From Pseudomonadota bacterium (GTDB lineage Bacteria; Myxococcota; Bradymonadia; UBA4248), in NCBI GenBank assembly GCA_017629415.1, contig JAGBXG010000338.1:1-5008 (forward strand): a DNA stretch of 5,008 nucleotides, read 5' to 3'. Shown piece after piece: positions 1-5,008 of this stretch (positions are counted from its first letter, which is position 1; every line of letters starts with the position of its first letter). Below the pieces are notes generated by a model. That model was not told the DNA's origin, searched no databases, and saw only the letters and a program-made list of their open reading frames with translations. Made by a program: the position numbers and the translations under genes.

Positions 1-41
1 GCTGCCCTTTGGAAACCTGTCAAAGGGGCTGAGCCCCTTTG
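1..41. repeat. Intergenic palindromic element, cut by the window edge
   Basis: Positions 21-30 (CAAAGGGGCT) and 32-41 (AGCCCCTTTG) are perfect reverse complements around one central G, so RNA from either strand could form a strong GC-rich hairpin. No T-run follows on either strand, so it is not a textbook intrinsic terminator. Positions 1-12 (ending CCCTTTGG) could be the right arm of a second hairpin whose left arm lies outside the window. The 13 bases at 7-19 recur in inverted orientation at 984-996, beyond the signal-peptidase-like gene, which suggests a dispersed intergenic repeat. It may mark the 3' end of an unseen upstream gene. The remaining bases to 98 show no gene and no clear Shine-Dalgarno site. 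Confidence 0.55.
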
Positions 42-98
42 AAATCCCGCAATATGAGGGTTTTTCTTAAATGCAATCCCTCCAAAACACAGTGATAT

Positions 99-935
99 AT
101 GCCAAAACAGCGAAAAATAGAACTCGAAGACGATGCCGGTCTCGAGGCTTTAGAAGCTTGCCGCAAAGCCCCAAAACGCCGCAAAACCTCGTCAAAGACA
201 AAGAAAACGGATGCCATAGATGCTTTGGAATCCAGCAAATCTGCTCCAAAACGCTGCAAAAACTCAAAAGGCAAGCCTTCAGCACGAAAATCGAGCAAAA
301 AAGGCAGTTCGCGGAAACGCCAGACACAGCCTGTGCTTGCTGTGCGCATCATTACCGCCGCTTTGCTCATACTCATGCTGGGTACGATATATTGCCTCGA
401 GTTTTCACGCGTGACTTCCAATGCCATGATGCCCACCCTGGCTGAAGGCGATTGGGTCGTCTCATGGGCACCGCGATGGGTCCATGTCGGCTATGAACCC
501 GGCGATGTTGTCTGGGTTAACGCATCTGAATCCGACGCAGCTCCAAATTTCCTGCGTTTAATTGCCCAAAATGACGCAGAAATTTCATATAATAATGATA
601 CCATTCGCATCAATGGTATTTCCCCCGAACGCCGTCTGCTGACAAATGATGCCATCATACGTCCCCCCGAAGAACCTGAAATCTGGCGCGAAACCTTAAC
701 TTCAGGTGTCAGCTGGCGCATTATGTTGCCGCAACAAGGGCTTTATGGCGCAAATTCAGGACGCGTTGACCTCAAAAATAATGATATGTTCCTCATTGGC
801 GACAATCGCATGGCATCCTATGACTCGCGGCAGCGCGGCGTCTATTCCCGCGACCAGGTTCAAGGACGCGCACTGTTCATCCTTGCATCCGCACGAGACG
901 ACGCCCTCCTCGGACATTGGATTAAGCCTCTGTAA
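99..935 (+). CDS. Signal peptidase I-like membrane protein, probably catalytically inactive
   Basis: This is a 278-residue S26-family protein. Residues 1-76 are a very Lys/Arg-rich, presumably cytoplasmic extension holding an internal duplication. Residues 78-100 form one membrane segment, and the rest should lie in the periplasm. Family boxes are recognisable in order: NAMMPTLAEGDWVV at 108-121 (box B), GDVVWV at 135-140 (box C), FLRLIA at 151-156 (box D), and GDNRMASYDSR at 234-244 followed by QGRA (box E). The fold-defining parts of box E are intact. However, the nucleophile Ser of the usual S-x-S-M-x-P-T motif is Ala109 (codon GCC, 423-425), and the general-base Lys of the usual Y-I-K-R motif is Leu152 (CTG, 552-554). 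No lysine at all occurs between residues 74 and 225. A working leader peptidase is therefore unlikely; a pseudoenzyme that binds or scaffolds is my inference. The start is the first ATG after an in-frame TGA at 93-95. It has no obvious Shine-Dalgarno site, but the only other early in-frame starts would lose the membrane segment. Confidence 0.85.
   Translation: MPKQRKIELEDDAGLEALEACRKAPKRRKTSSKTKKTDAIDALESSKSAPKRCKNSKGKPSARKSSKKGSSRKRQTQPVLAVRIITAALLILMLGTIYCLEFSRVTSNAMMPTLAEGDWVVSWAPRWVHVGYEPGDVVWVNASESDAAPNFLRLIAQNDAEISYNNDTIRINGISPERRLLTNDAIIRPPEEPEIWRETLTSGVSWRIMLPQQGLYGANSGRVDLKNNDMFLIGDNRMASYDSRQRGVYSRDQVQGRALFILASARDDALLGHWIKPL
138..272 (+). repeat. Internal duplication in the basic N-terminal extension
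   Basis: Two similar blocks lie 75 bp (25 codons) apart. Residues 14-33 contain LEALEACRKAPKRRK and residues 39-58 contain IDALESSKSAPKRCK. At the DNA level both share GCTTT(A/G)GAA (starting at 147 and 222) and a stretch around CCAAAACGC(C/T)GCAAAA. Each block is a short acidic helix-like segment followed by a basic cluster. This looks like an old tandem duplication. Its role is unknown; a cytoplasmic binding tail is possible. Confidence 0.5.
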
Positions 936-983
936 GTTTTTCTTGGGATACCACTTAACCTACAAAAAACGTCAAGGCTATCG

Positions 984-996
984 CAGGTTTCCAAAG
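984..996 (-). repeat. Inverted match to the left-edge intergenic element
   Basis: The 13 bases CAGGTTTCCAAAG here are the exact reverse complement of positions 7-19, so the two copies flank the signal-peptidase-like gene in opposite orientation. What follows (GAAGCCCCTTC, 996-1006) can form only a weak 4-bp stem, unlike the strong hairpin at 21-41. It may be a decayed copy of a dispersed intergenic repeat. A chance match of this length is possible but not likely within such short spacers. Confidence 0.35.
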
Positions 997-1039
997 AAGC
1001 CCCTTCGAACCCACAATAAGGACTGACGATTTTATAGAT

Positions 1040-1068
1040 TTGACGGAAACTCAAGACTAACGTTTAAG
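1040..1068 (+). promoter_or_regulatory. Candidate sigma-70-type promoter for rimO
   Basis: TTGACG (1040-1045) matches five of six bases of the -35 consensus. TTTAAG (1063-1068) matches four of six of the -10 consensus, with an ideal 17-bp spacer. Transcription would begin near 1075 and give a leader of about 35 bases that includes the AAAGGA ribosome binding site. No terminator is visible between the preceding stop codon at 935 and this site, so readthrough from upstream remains possible. Confidence 0.35.
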
Positions 1069-1094
1069 ACGAAATGGAACCCCACAAAAAAATT

Positions 1095-1100
1095 AAAGGA
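1095..1100 (+). promoter_or_regulatory. Ribosome binding site of rimO
   Basis: AAAGGA lies eight bases before the ATG at 1109. This is close to ideal Shine-Dalgarno spacing and fixes the rimO start, which also places the conserved N-terminal motif at the position expected for the family. Confidence 0.7.
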
Positions 1101-1108
1101 TATCAAAT

Positions 1109-2425
1109 ATGAAAAATCTTTATCTTGTTTCGTTAGGCTGTCCCAAGACGCGTGTGGACAGTGAAGTCATGCTAGGTCTTTTGCGCAAAGAGGGCTGGTG
1201 TTTGACGGCGGATCCCGAAAAAGCGGATGCGATTTTGGTCAACACATGTGCTTTTTTACAATCGTCGATTGAGGAATCGATTGATGAGATATTGGATTGT
1301 GCGGATTACAAGTCGGGTCGTTGCCGCAAGCTCGTGGTGGCGGGTTGTTTGCCATCGCGGTTTGAAAAAGAACTGACAGAATTGAAGGCGGAACTGCCTG
1401 AAGTCGATGCGTTTTTAACGACGAATCAGCTACCGGACATTTTAAAAGTGCTAGGGCCGGCGAAATATCCCAATCCGGATGATTTTTATTTGAGCCGCGA
1501 GCTAGAGGGACATCAATCTTATGCTTATTTAAAAGTATCAGAGGGCTGTAACCGCCGATGTTCGTTCTGTGCAATTCCCATGATTCGCGGTCGTCAAGTC
1601 TCGCGTCCTTTAGACAGTCTGGTGACAGAAGCCCATCAACTGGCGGACAGTGGTGTCCGTGAACTCGTGTTAGTGGCCCAGGAATTGACGGGATATGGCA
1701 CGGATATCGGGATGAAAGACGGGCTTTTGCGCCTTTTAGACCAAATTGAACCCATCGAAGGCATCGAATGGATTCGTCTGATGTACACATATCCTTGGAA
1801 TTTTACAGACAACCTGATTGAGCGGCTGGGCAAGGGGAAAGTTCTGCCCTATGTTGATATTCCGCTGCAGCATGTGTCACAGCATTTATTAGATGATATG
1901 CGCCGTCATGTAACTCAGGCTGAACAGGACAAACTGTTGCGCCGGCTTCGTGAAATTCCGGGCATGGTGCTTCGTACGTCACTCATCGCAGGTTATCCTG
2001 GCGAAACAGAAGCCGATGTCGATGAACTGGAACAATGGATCCGGGAAATTCGTTTTGATCGATTGGGTGTATTTGCTTATTCGCCGGAACCGGGCACCCC
2101 TGCAGGCGATCGCGAAGACCAAGTCCCTGAAGAAGAACGTGAAGCACGCCGTGATCGTTTAATGGAAGCACAGCAAGAAATTCATGCTGAAAAAATGAAC
2201 GAAATGGTAGGCCAGACGTTGAATGTTTTAGTCGACGGTATCAGTCCGGAACATGAGCTGATTACGGAAGGCCGTTATTATGGTCAAGCACCTGAAGTCG
2301 ATGGCAAAGTCTATCTTTCGTATGAGTATTGTGACCGCGATGTAGCCGATACAGGGGAATTCGTTGAAGTCGAAATCGTGGAAGCTTCGGAATATGACCT
2401 GGTAGGACGCGTGTTAGATGCATAA
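1109..2425 (+). CDS. rimO: Ribosomal protein S12 methylthiotransferase RimO
   Basis: RimO is a radical-SAM enzyme with two 4Fe-4S clusters that adds a methylthio group to a conserved aspartate of ribosomal protein S12 in the cytoplasm. At 438 residues it is full length (the E. coli protein is about 441). The N-terminal MTTase (UPF0004) domain carries its three cluster cysteines: Cys11 in LGCPKTRVDSE, Cys47 in VNTCAF and Cys80 in VAGC. The radical-SAM core has C147-x3-C151-x2-C154 in SEGCNRRCSFCAIP, then DIPLQH and IAGYPGETE. A TRAM RNA/protein-binding domain fills roughly residues 370-437. The VDSE and DIPLQH motifs separate it from the tRNA enzyme MiaB, whose N-terminal motif is GCQMN-like. 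The usual GCPKN reads GCPKT here, a small departure that leaves the cysteine intact. Codon use is richer in TTT, TTA, TTG and GCG than in the downstream gene. It is probably transcribed from its own promoter at 1040-1068. Confidence 0.97.
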   Translation: MKNLYLVSLGCPKTRVDSEVMLGLLRKEGWCLTADPEKADAILVNTCAFLQSSIEESIDEILDCADYKSGRCRKLVVAGCLPSRFEKELTELKAELPEVDAFLTTNQLPDILKVLGPAKYPNPDDFYLSRELEGHQSYAYLKVSEGCNRRCSFCAIPMIRGRQVSRPLDSLVTEAHQLADSGVRELVLVAQELTGYGTDIGMKDGLLRLLDQIEPIEGIEWIRLMYTYPWNFTDNLIERLGKGKVLPYVDIPLQHVSQHLLDDMRRHVTQAEQDKLLRRLREIPGMVLRTSLIAGYPGETEADVDELEQWIREIRFDRLGVFAYSPEPGTPAGDREDQVPEEEREARRDRLMEAQQEIHAEKMNEMVGQTLNVLVDGISPEHELITEGRYYGQAPEVDGKVYLSYEYCDRDVADTGEFVEVEIVEASEYDLVGRVLDA

Positions 2426-2534
2426 AATTAAATGTATGGATACGAATGGGAACATTGAAGTCAAGGGTGAATACTTGCGAAAGGTATAAAAAGAGAGTAA
2501 AAAATATACTGTATGGTTTTGTCCACACTGTCCT

Positions 2535-2584
2535 ATTGGATACACGTCAAGCAAAACGTATTGAATACACGCCAAGCAAAACGT
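2535..2584 (+). repeat. Two adjacent 25-bp direct repeats upstream of the OmpA-like gene
   Basis: Positions 2535-2559 and 2560-2584 are head-to-tail copies with no gap, identical at 23 of 25 bases (differences at G/A 2539 vs 2564 and T/C 2547 vs 2572). Both contain AAGCAAAACGT. A partial third echo, ATTGAATATGCC, begins at 2605. The spacing of about 2.4 helical turns would not put two bound proteins on the same DNA face. It could be a regulator site, a leader RNA element or a replication-slippage duplication. Confidence 0.75.
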
Positions 2585-2639
2585 GTGAGGACAAATGAAC
2601 ATGGATTGAATATGCCTCATCTTCGAGGCCATAACATTT

Positions 2640-2643
2640 AGGA
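2640..2643 (+). promoter_or_regulatory. Ribosome binding site deciding the OmpA-like start
   Basis: AGGA ends 11 bases before the ATG at 2655, which is slightly long but usable. An alternative in-frame ATG at 2643 overlaps this AGGA and would add only MYCI ahead of a normal signal peptide, so 2655 is preferred. Confidence 0.5.
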
Positions 2644-2654
2644 TGTATTGTATT

Positions 2655-5008
2655 ATGGGTAAGAAACTGCGCTTTATGATGATCGCTGCCGCAATGGCAC
2701 TGTTTTCAACATCTGCCTTTGCAGAAGAAGCCGCAAGCGATAATGCTGACAATAAAACAGAAGAACGCGTCAGCGCAAACGGCAGCTATCAATTTAAACT
2801 CTCCTGGGGTGTTGGTCTCCAGTACGGTCTGACCTTTACAGATATGGCAAACTGGAATGATTATCTTCTCATTCCCAGCAAGCAGAATTACTTTGATGCC
2901 AATTTCGTCGCAGAACATGAACTCTACGTCGAAGTCACCCCCGTTGAAGGCTTCCGCTTGAGCGCATTCGGCGGTTTCCAGTCCCTCTACATCTCCGATA
3001 CCGGCTTCAACTATGGTTATGCCGGTCTTGAACCCGCTTTCAGCGTTCGCCGTTCATTCTATGAATTCGCAGTCGGTCTCGGTATCGCCTACGGTAAATC
3101 ATGGCTCGACAGCAGCATCAACAGCCTCGACGGCCACGGCATTTTGGTCCGTCCCTTCATCGAAGCACGTTTCTATCCATGCGATATCTTCGCCATCTAT
3201 CTGCGCGTAGCCTTCAGCTATTTCAAAGATTTCGGTACCGAAGCCTCCGATTACTCGCTGACTCGCGACGTGAACAACGAAATCAATACCGATAAATTGA
3301 GCTACGCCGGCCCCAATATCGCCCTCGGTGTCCGCTTCGGTAATTATGAAAGCCCCGTTGTCGTCATTCCTGACACCGACGGTGACGGCGTCCTCGATGA
3401 TATCGATGACTGCGTTGAAATCGCCGGCACAAAAGAATTCCATGGCTGCACCAATCCCGATTCCGACGGCGACGGCATGTGCGATCCTTGGGTCAGCGAA
3501 AATGGCCTCGACAGCACATTTGAATCCACCTGCAAAGGCGCCGATAAATGCGCCAATGAAGCCGAAGATAAAGATGGCTTCCAAGATGACGACGGCTGCG
3601 TCGATGCCGATAACGATGCTGACGGCCTCTGCGATAGCTGGGTCAGCGAAAAAGGTCTCGCCGATCAGTATGCCAGCGTCTGCAAGAGCACCGATAAATG
3701 CAACGATGAAGCCGAAGACCTCGACGGATACGTCGATGAAGACGGCTGCGCCGATCCCGATAACGATGGCGACGGTCTCTGCGATCCTTGGGTCAGCGAA
3801 AAAGGGCTCGCTGAAAAATATACCGCTACATGCAAAGACATTGACCTCTGCCCGGATCAGAACGCCGGCGCCGAATTCAAAGGCTGCCTCAACCCCGATC
3901 CCGATGGCGACGGCTACTGCGATCCCTGGGTCTATGACCAGAAACTTCAGACACAATTCCCGCAGTGCAAAGGCAAAGATATGTGCCTGAACGAAAAAGG
4001 CGATGACGACCGTGGATGCATCACACGCCGCGTCGTCGTGACCGAAGACAAAATTAAGATCAATGATAAGATCTTCTTCGCGCTCAATAAAGCTACCATC
4101 AAGAAAGAATCTGACAGCTTGCTCGAAGAAATCGCCACCGTCCTTAAAGAAAATCCCCGCATCAAAAAGGTCGAAATCCAAGGCCACACAGACCTCAGCG
4201 GTAACGCTAAGAAAAATCAAAAACTCTCTGAAGATCGCGCCAAGAGCGTTTACACACGTCTCGTCAAACTCGGCGTCGCAAAAGATCGCTTGACCTACAA
4301 AGGTTACGGCATGAGCCAGCCTATCATCCCGCTTCCTGCCGGCCAAAAGAAAGAAAGCGAAGAAGCTGCTTCCACCAACCGCCGCGTTGACTTCGTCATC
4401 CTCGAACAAGATGAAGTTAAAAAAGTCGTGACCGTCGGCTCAGCTCCCGCCGCAGCTGCTGCTCCCGCCGCAGAAGCTAAACCTGCAACCATTTCCCGTA
4501 CCGAAGCTAAAGCTATCGGCGATGCCAAGAAAGCTGAAGCCGATGCAAAAGCCGCTGAAGCCGCAAAAGCTAAAGCTGAAGCCGATGCAAAAGCCGCTGC
4601 CGATGCCGCAAAAAAAGCAGAAGCCGACGCAAAAGCTAAAGCTGAAGCCGAAGCCAAAAAATTAGCTGATGCCGCAAAAAAAGCAGAAGCCGATGCAAAA
4701 GCTAAAGCTGAAGCCGAAGCCAAGAAAGCCGCTGACGCCGCAAAGAAAGCTGAAGCCGATGCAAAAGCTAAAGCTGAAGCCGAAGCCAAAAAATTAGCTG
4801 ATGCCGCAAAGAAAGCCGAAGCCGACGCAAAAGCTAAAGCTGAAGCCGAAGCCAAAAAATTAGCTGATGCCGCAAAGAAAGCTGAAGCCGACGCAAAAGC
4901 TAAAGCTGAAGCCGAAGCCAAGAAAGCCGCTGATGCCGCAAAAAAAGCAGAAGCCGACGCAAAAGCTAAAGCTGAAGCCGAAGCCAAGAAAGCTGCCGAT
5001 GCCGCAAA
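2655..5008 (+). CDS. OmpA-family protein: barrel, Cys-rich TSP3 stalk, OmpA domain, helical repeat tail (3' partial)
   Basis: The frame stays open for 784 codons to the window end. Residues 1-23 are a signal peptide (MGKKLRF, hydrophobic core, AFA before EEAA). Residues about 40-230 alternate polar and aromatic or aliphatic residues with Gly, as in a small outer-membrane beta-barrel, ending in ALGVRFG. Residues 240-455 are Asp-rich TSP3-type calcium-binding repeats with 18 cysteines in about 50-residue modules, likely disulfide-bonded. Residues about 466-584 are an OmpA peptidoglycan-binding domain: QGHTDLSG with Asp513, LSEDRA with Arg528 and a closing NRRVDFVIL. Asp513 and Arg528 have the 15-residue spacing of the diaminopimelate-binding pair of Acinetobacter OmpA. 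Normally the protein would end here. Instead an Ala/Pro linker and a TolA-like Ala/Lys/Glu helix follow from about 585 onward, with six 22-residue repeats still open at the edge. It probably links the outer membrane to peptidoglycan; the role of the tail is unknown. Leu codons are mostly CTC and Glu is GAA, unlike rimO, consistent with high expression. Confidence 0.92.
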   Translation, partial: MGKKLRFMMIAAAMALFSTSAFAEEAASDNADNKTEERVSANGSYQFKLSWGVGLQYGLTFTDMANWNDYLLIPSKQNYFDANFVAEHELYVEVTPVEGFRLSAFGGFQSLYISDTGFNYGYAGLEPAFSVRRSFYEFAVGLGIAYGKSWLDSSINSLDGHGILVRPFIEARFYPCDIFAIYLRVAFSYFKDFGTEASDYSLTRDVNNEINTDKLSYAGPNIALGVRFGNYESPVVVIPDTDGDGVLDDIDDCVEIAGTKEFHGCTNPDSDGDGMCDPWVSENGLDSTFESTCKGADKCANEAEDKDGFQDDDGCVDADNDADGLCDSWVSEKGLADQYASVCKSTDKCNDEAEDLDGYVDEDGCADPDNDGDGLCDPWVSEKGLAEKYTATCKDIDLCPDQNAGAEFKGCLNPDPDGDGYCDPWVYDQKLQTQFPQCKGKDMCLNEKGDDDRGCITRRVVVTEDKIKINDKIFFALNKATIKKESDSLLEEIATVLKENPRIKKVEIQGHTDLSGNAKKNQKLSEDRAKSVYTRLVKLGVAKDRLTYKGYGMSQPIIPLPAGQKKESEEAASTNRRVDFVILEQDEVKKVVTVGSAPAAAAAPAAEAKPATISRTEAKAIGDAKKAEADAKAAEAAKAKAEADAKAAADAAKKAEADAKAKAEAEAKKLADAAKKAEADAKAKAEAEAKKAADAAKKAEADAKAKAEAEAKKLADAAKKAEADAKAKAEAEAKKLADAAKKAEADAKAKAEAEAKKAADAAKKAEADAKAKAEAEAKKAADAA
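3372..4019 (+). repeat. TSP3-like Cys/Asp modules within the OmpA-like gene
   Basis: A first calcium-loop motif, DTDGDGVLDDIDDC, starts at residue 240. Four D-x-D-x-DG-x-CD-x-W motifs follow, with the Cys at 276, 326, 376 and 422 and the Trp at 279, 329, 379 and 425, giving periods of 50, 50 and 46 residues (150, 150 and 138 bp). After each Trp comes a segment such as VSEKGLADQY ending in Cys, then DKC and AED-x-DG. The middle modules are the most alike even at DNA level (TGGGTCAGCGAAAA recurs at 3639 and 3789, and with slight change at 3489). The Asp ladder is what calcium-binding TSP3 repeats show; the Cys-Trp insert is not part of the usual short bacterial form. Confidence 0.8.
4617..5008 (+). 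repeat. 66-bp tandem repeats encoding a 22-residue Ala/Lys/Glu helical unit
   Basis: Units begin at 4617, 4683, 4749, 4815, 4881 and 4947; the sixth is cut by the window edge after 62 bases. Each starts AEADAKAKAEA and ends ADAAKK. The 22-residue period is two 11-residue blocks, the hendecad spacing seen in some long helices. Codons are nearly fixed at each position, showing recent duplication. Two subtypes exist: AAA-AAA-TTA (Leu at unit position 16; units 1, 3 and 4) and AAG-AAA-GCC or AAG-AAA-GCT (Ala; units 2, 5 and 6). A looser, older version of the same repeat runs from about 4527 to 4616. The number of units beyond the window is unknown. Confidence 0.93.

Larger units (their letters stand above)
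2426..2654. other. Spacer and probable 5' leader of the OmpA-like gene
   Basis: There is no convincing gene in these 229 bases. The A-rich left part contains TATACT (2505-2510), a good -10 match but without a matching -35 hexamer. If used, it would give a leader of about 140 bases, similar in scale to the long leaders known for some outer-membrane protein mRNAs. The middle holds a 25-bp tandem duplication (2535-2584). A small hairpin (GCCTC 2614-2618 with GAGGC 2625-2629, six-base loop) lies just ahead of the ribosome binding site. No T-run follows it, so it is not a rimO terminator; a leader stem affecting translation or mRNA stability is a guess. Confidence 0.4.

Noticed and set aside
21..41. 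The palindrome as an intrinsic terminator of an upstream gene
   Set aside because: The stem is strong, but no T-run follows on either strand, so it is recorded as a hairpin repeat rather than a terminator.
71..445. A 124-codon plus-strand frame overlapping the signal-peptidase-like gene
   Set aside because: It lies out of frame with the S26-family match, has no recognisable domain, and is a shadow of the Lys-rich coding sequence.
1005..1020. On the minus strand GGGTTCGAAGG resembles a tRNA T-loop
   Set aside because: The flanking bases do not form the 5-bp T-stem, and no acceptor, D or anticodon arm can be found next to it.
2418..2489. A 23-codon frame (starting MHKIKC) overlapping the rimO stop, with AGGA ten bases upstream
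   Set aside because: It is too short to judge, and the overlap and Shine-Dalgarno-like bases fall inside rimO coding sequence. It could be real only if conserved in relatives.
2606..2635. A promoter-like pair TTGAAT and CATAAC with an 18-bp spacer just before the OmpA-like gene
   Set aside because: Each hexamer matches only four of six bases, and transcription would start near 2642, leaving most of the AGGA ribosome binding site out of the message.
3099..4409. A 436-codon open frame on the minus strand, antisense to the OmpA-like gene
   Set aside because: It is a by-product of the G-A-C, G-C-C and C-T-C codon bias of the plus-strand gene. The product is a monotonous Ala/Val/Ile/Phe/Asp string without a domain, while the plus strand reads as a signal peptide plus known domains.
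4304..4987. A 227-codon minus-strand open frame rich in Ala, Ser and Phe
   Set aside because: It is the reverse reading of the 66-bp repeats and repeats with exactly the same period; there is no independent evidence for a gene.

Overview
The window looks like a chromosomal stretch from a diderm (Gram-negative) bacterium. It holds three plus-strand genes: a signal-peptidase-I-like membrane protein, a complete RimO, and the first 784 codons of a large OmpA-family outer-membrane protein that runs off the right edge. An outer-membrane barrel joined to Asp-rich thrombospondin type 3 (TSP3) repeats and an OmpA peptidoglycan-binding domain is common in Myxococcota and related former Deltaproteobacteria, and also occurs in Bacteroidota. 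The purine-rich Shine-Dalgarno site of rimO (AAAGGA) and the style of the RimO sequence favour the deltaproteobacterial side. This placement is inference.

Layout. Positions 1-98 are non-coding and contain a near-perfect palindrome (21-41). Positions 99-935 encode a 278-residue protein with a Lys/Arg-rich cytoplasmic N-terminus, one membrane segment and a signal peptidase I (S26) fold. Both catalytic residues appear to be lost: Ala replaces the nucleophile Ser and Leu replaces the general-base Lys. Positions 936-1108 are a spacer with a degenerate match to the left-edge repeat, a plausible promoter and the rimO ribosome binding site. Positions 1109-2425 are rimO, intact. Positions 2426-2654 are a 229-bp spacer with a 25-bp tandem duplication. 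Positions 2655-5008 are the OmpA-like gene: signal peptide, beta-barrel, four Cys/Asp modules of about 50 residues, OmpA domain, then an Ala/Lys/Glu helical tail made of 66-bp repeats still open at the window end.

No shared pathway joins the three genes. RimO modifies ribosomal protein S12 in the cytoplasm, while the two flanking proteins are envelope proteins. The spacers and differing codon use suggest separate transcription units. I see no mobile element, CRISPR array, tRNA or rRNA. The points most worth a second look are the apparently dead signal peptidase and the extended OmpA protein, whose periplasmic part combines a cysteine-rich calcium-repeat stalk, a peptidoglycan anchor and a long TolA-like helix. 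Neither is proven to be a new system.
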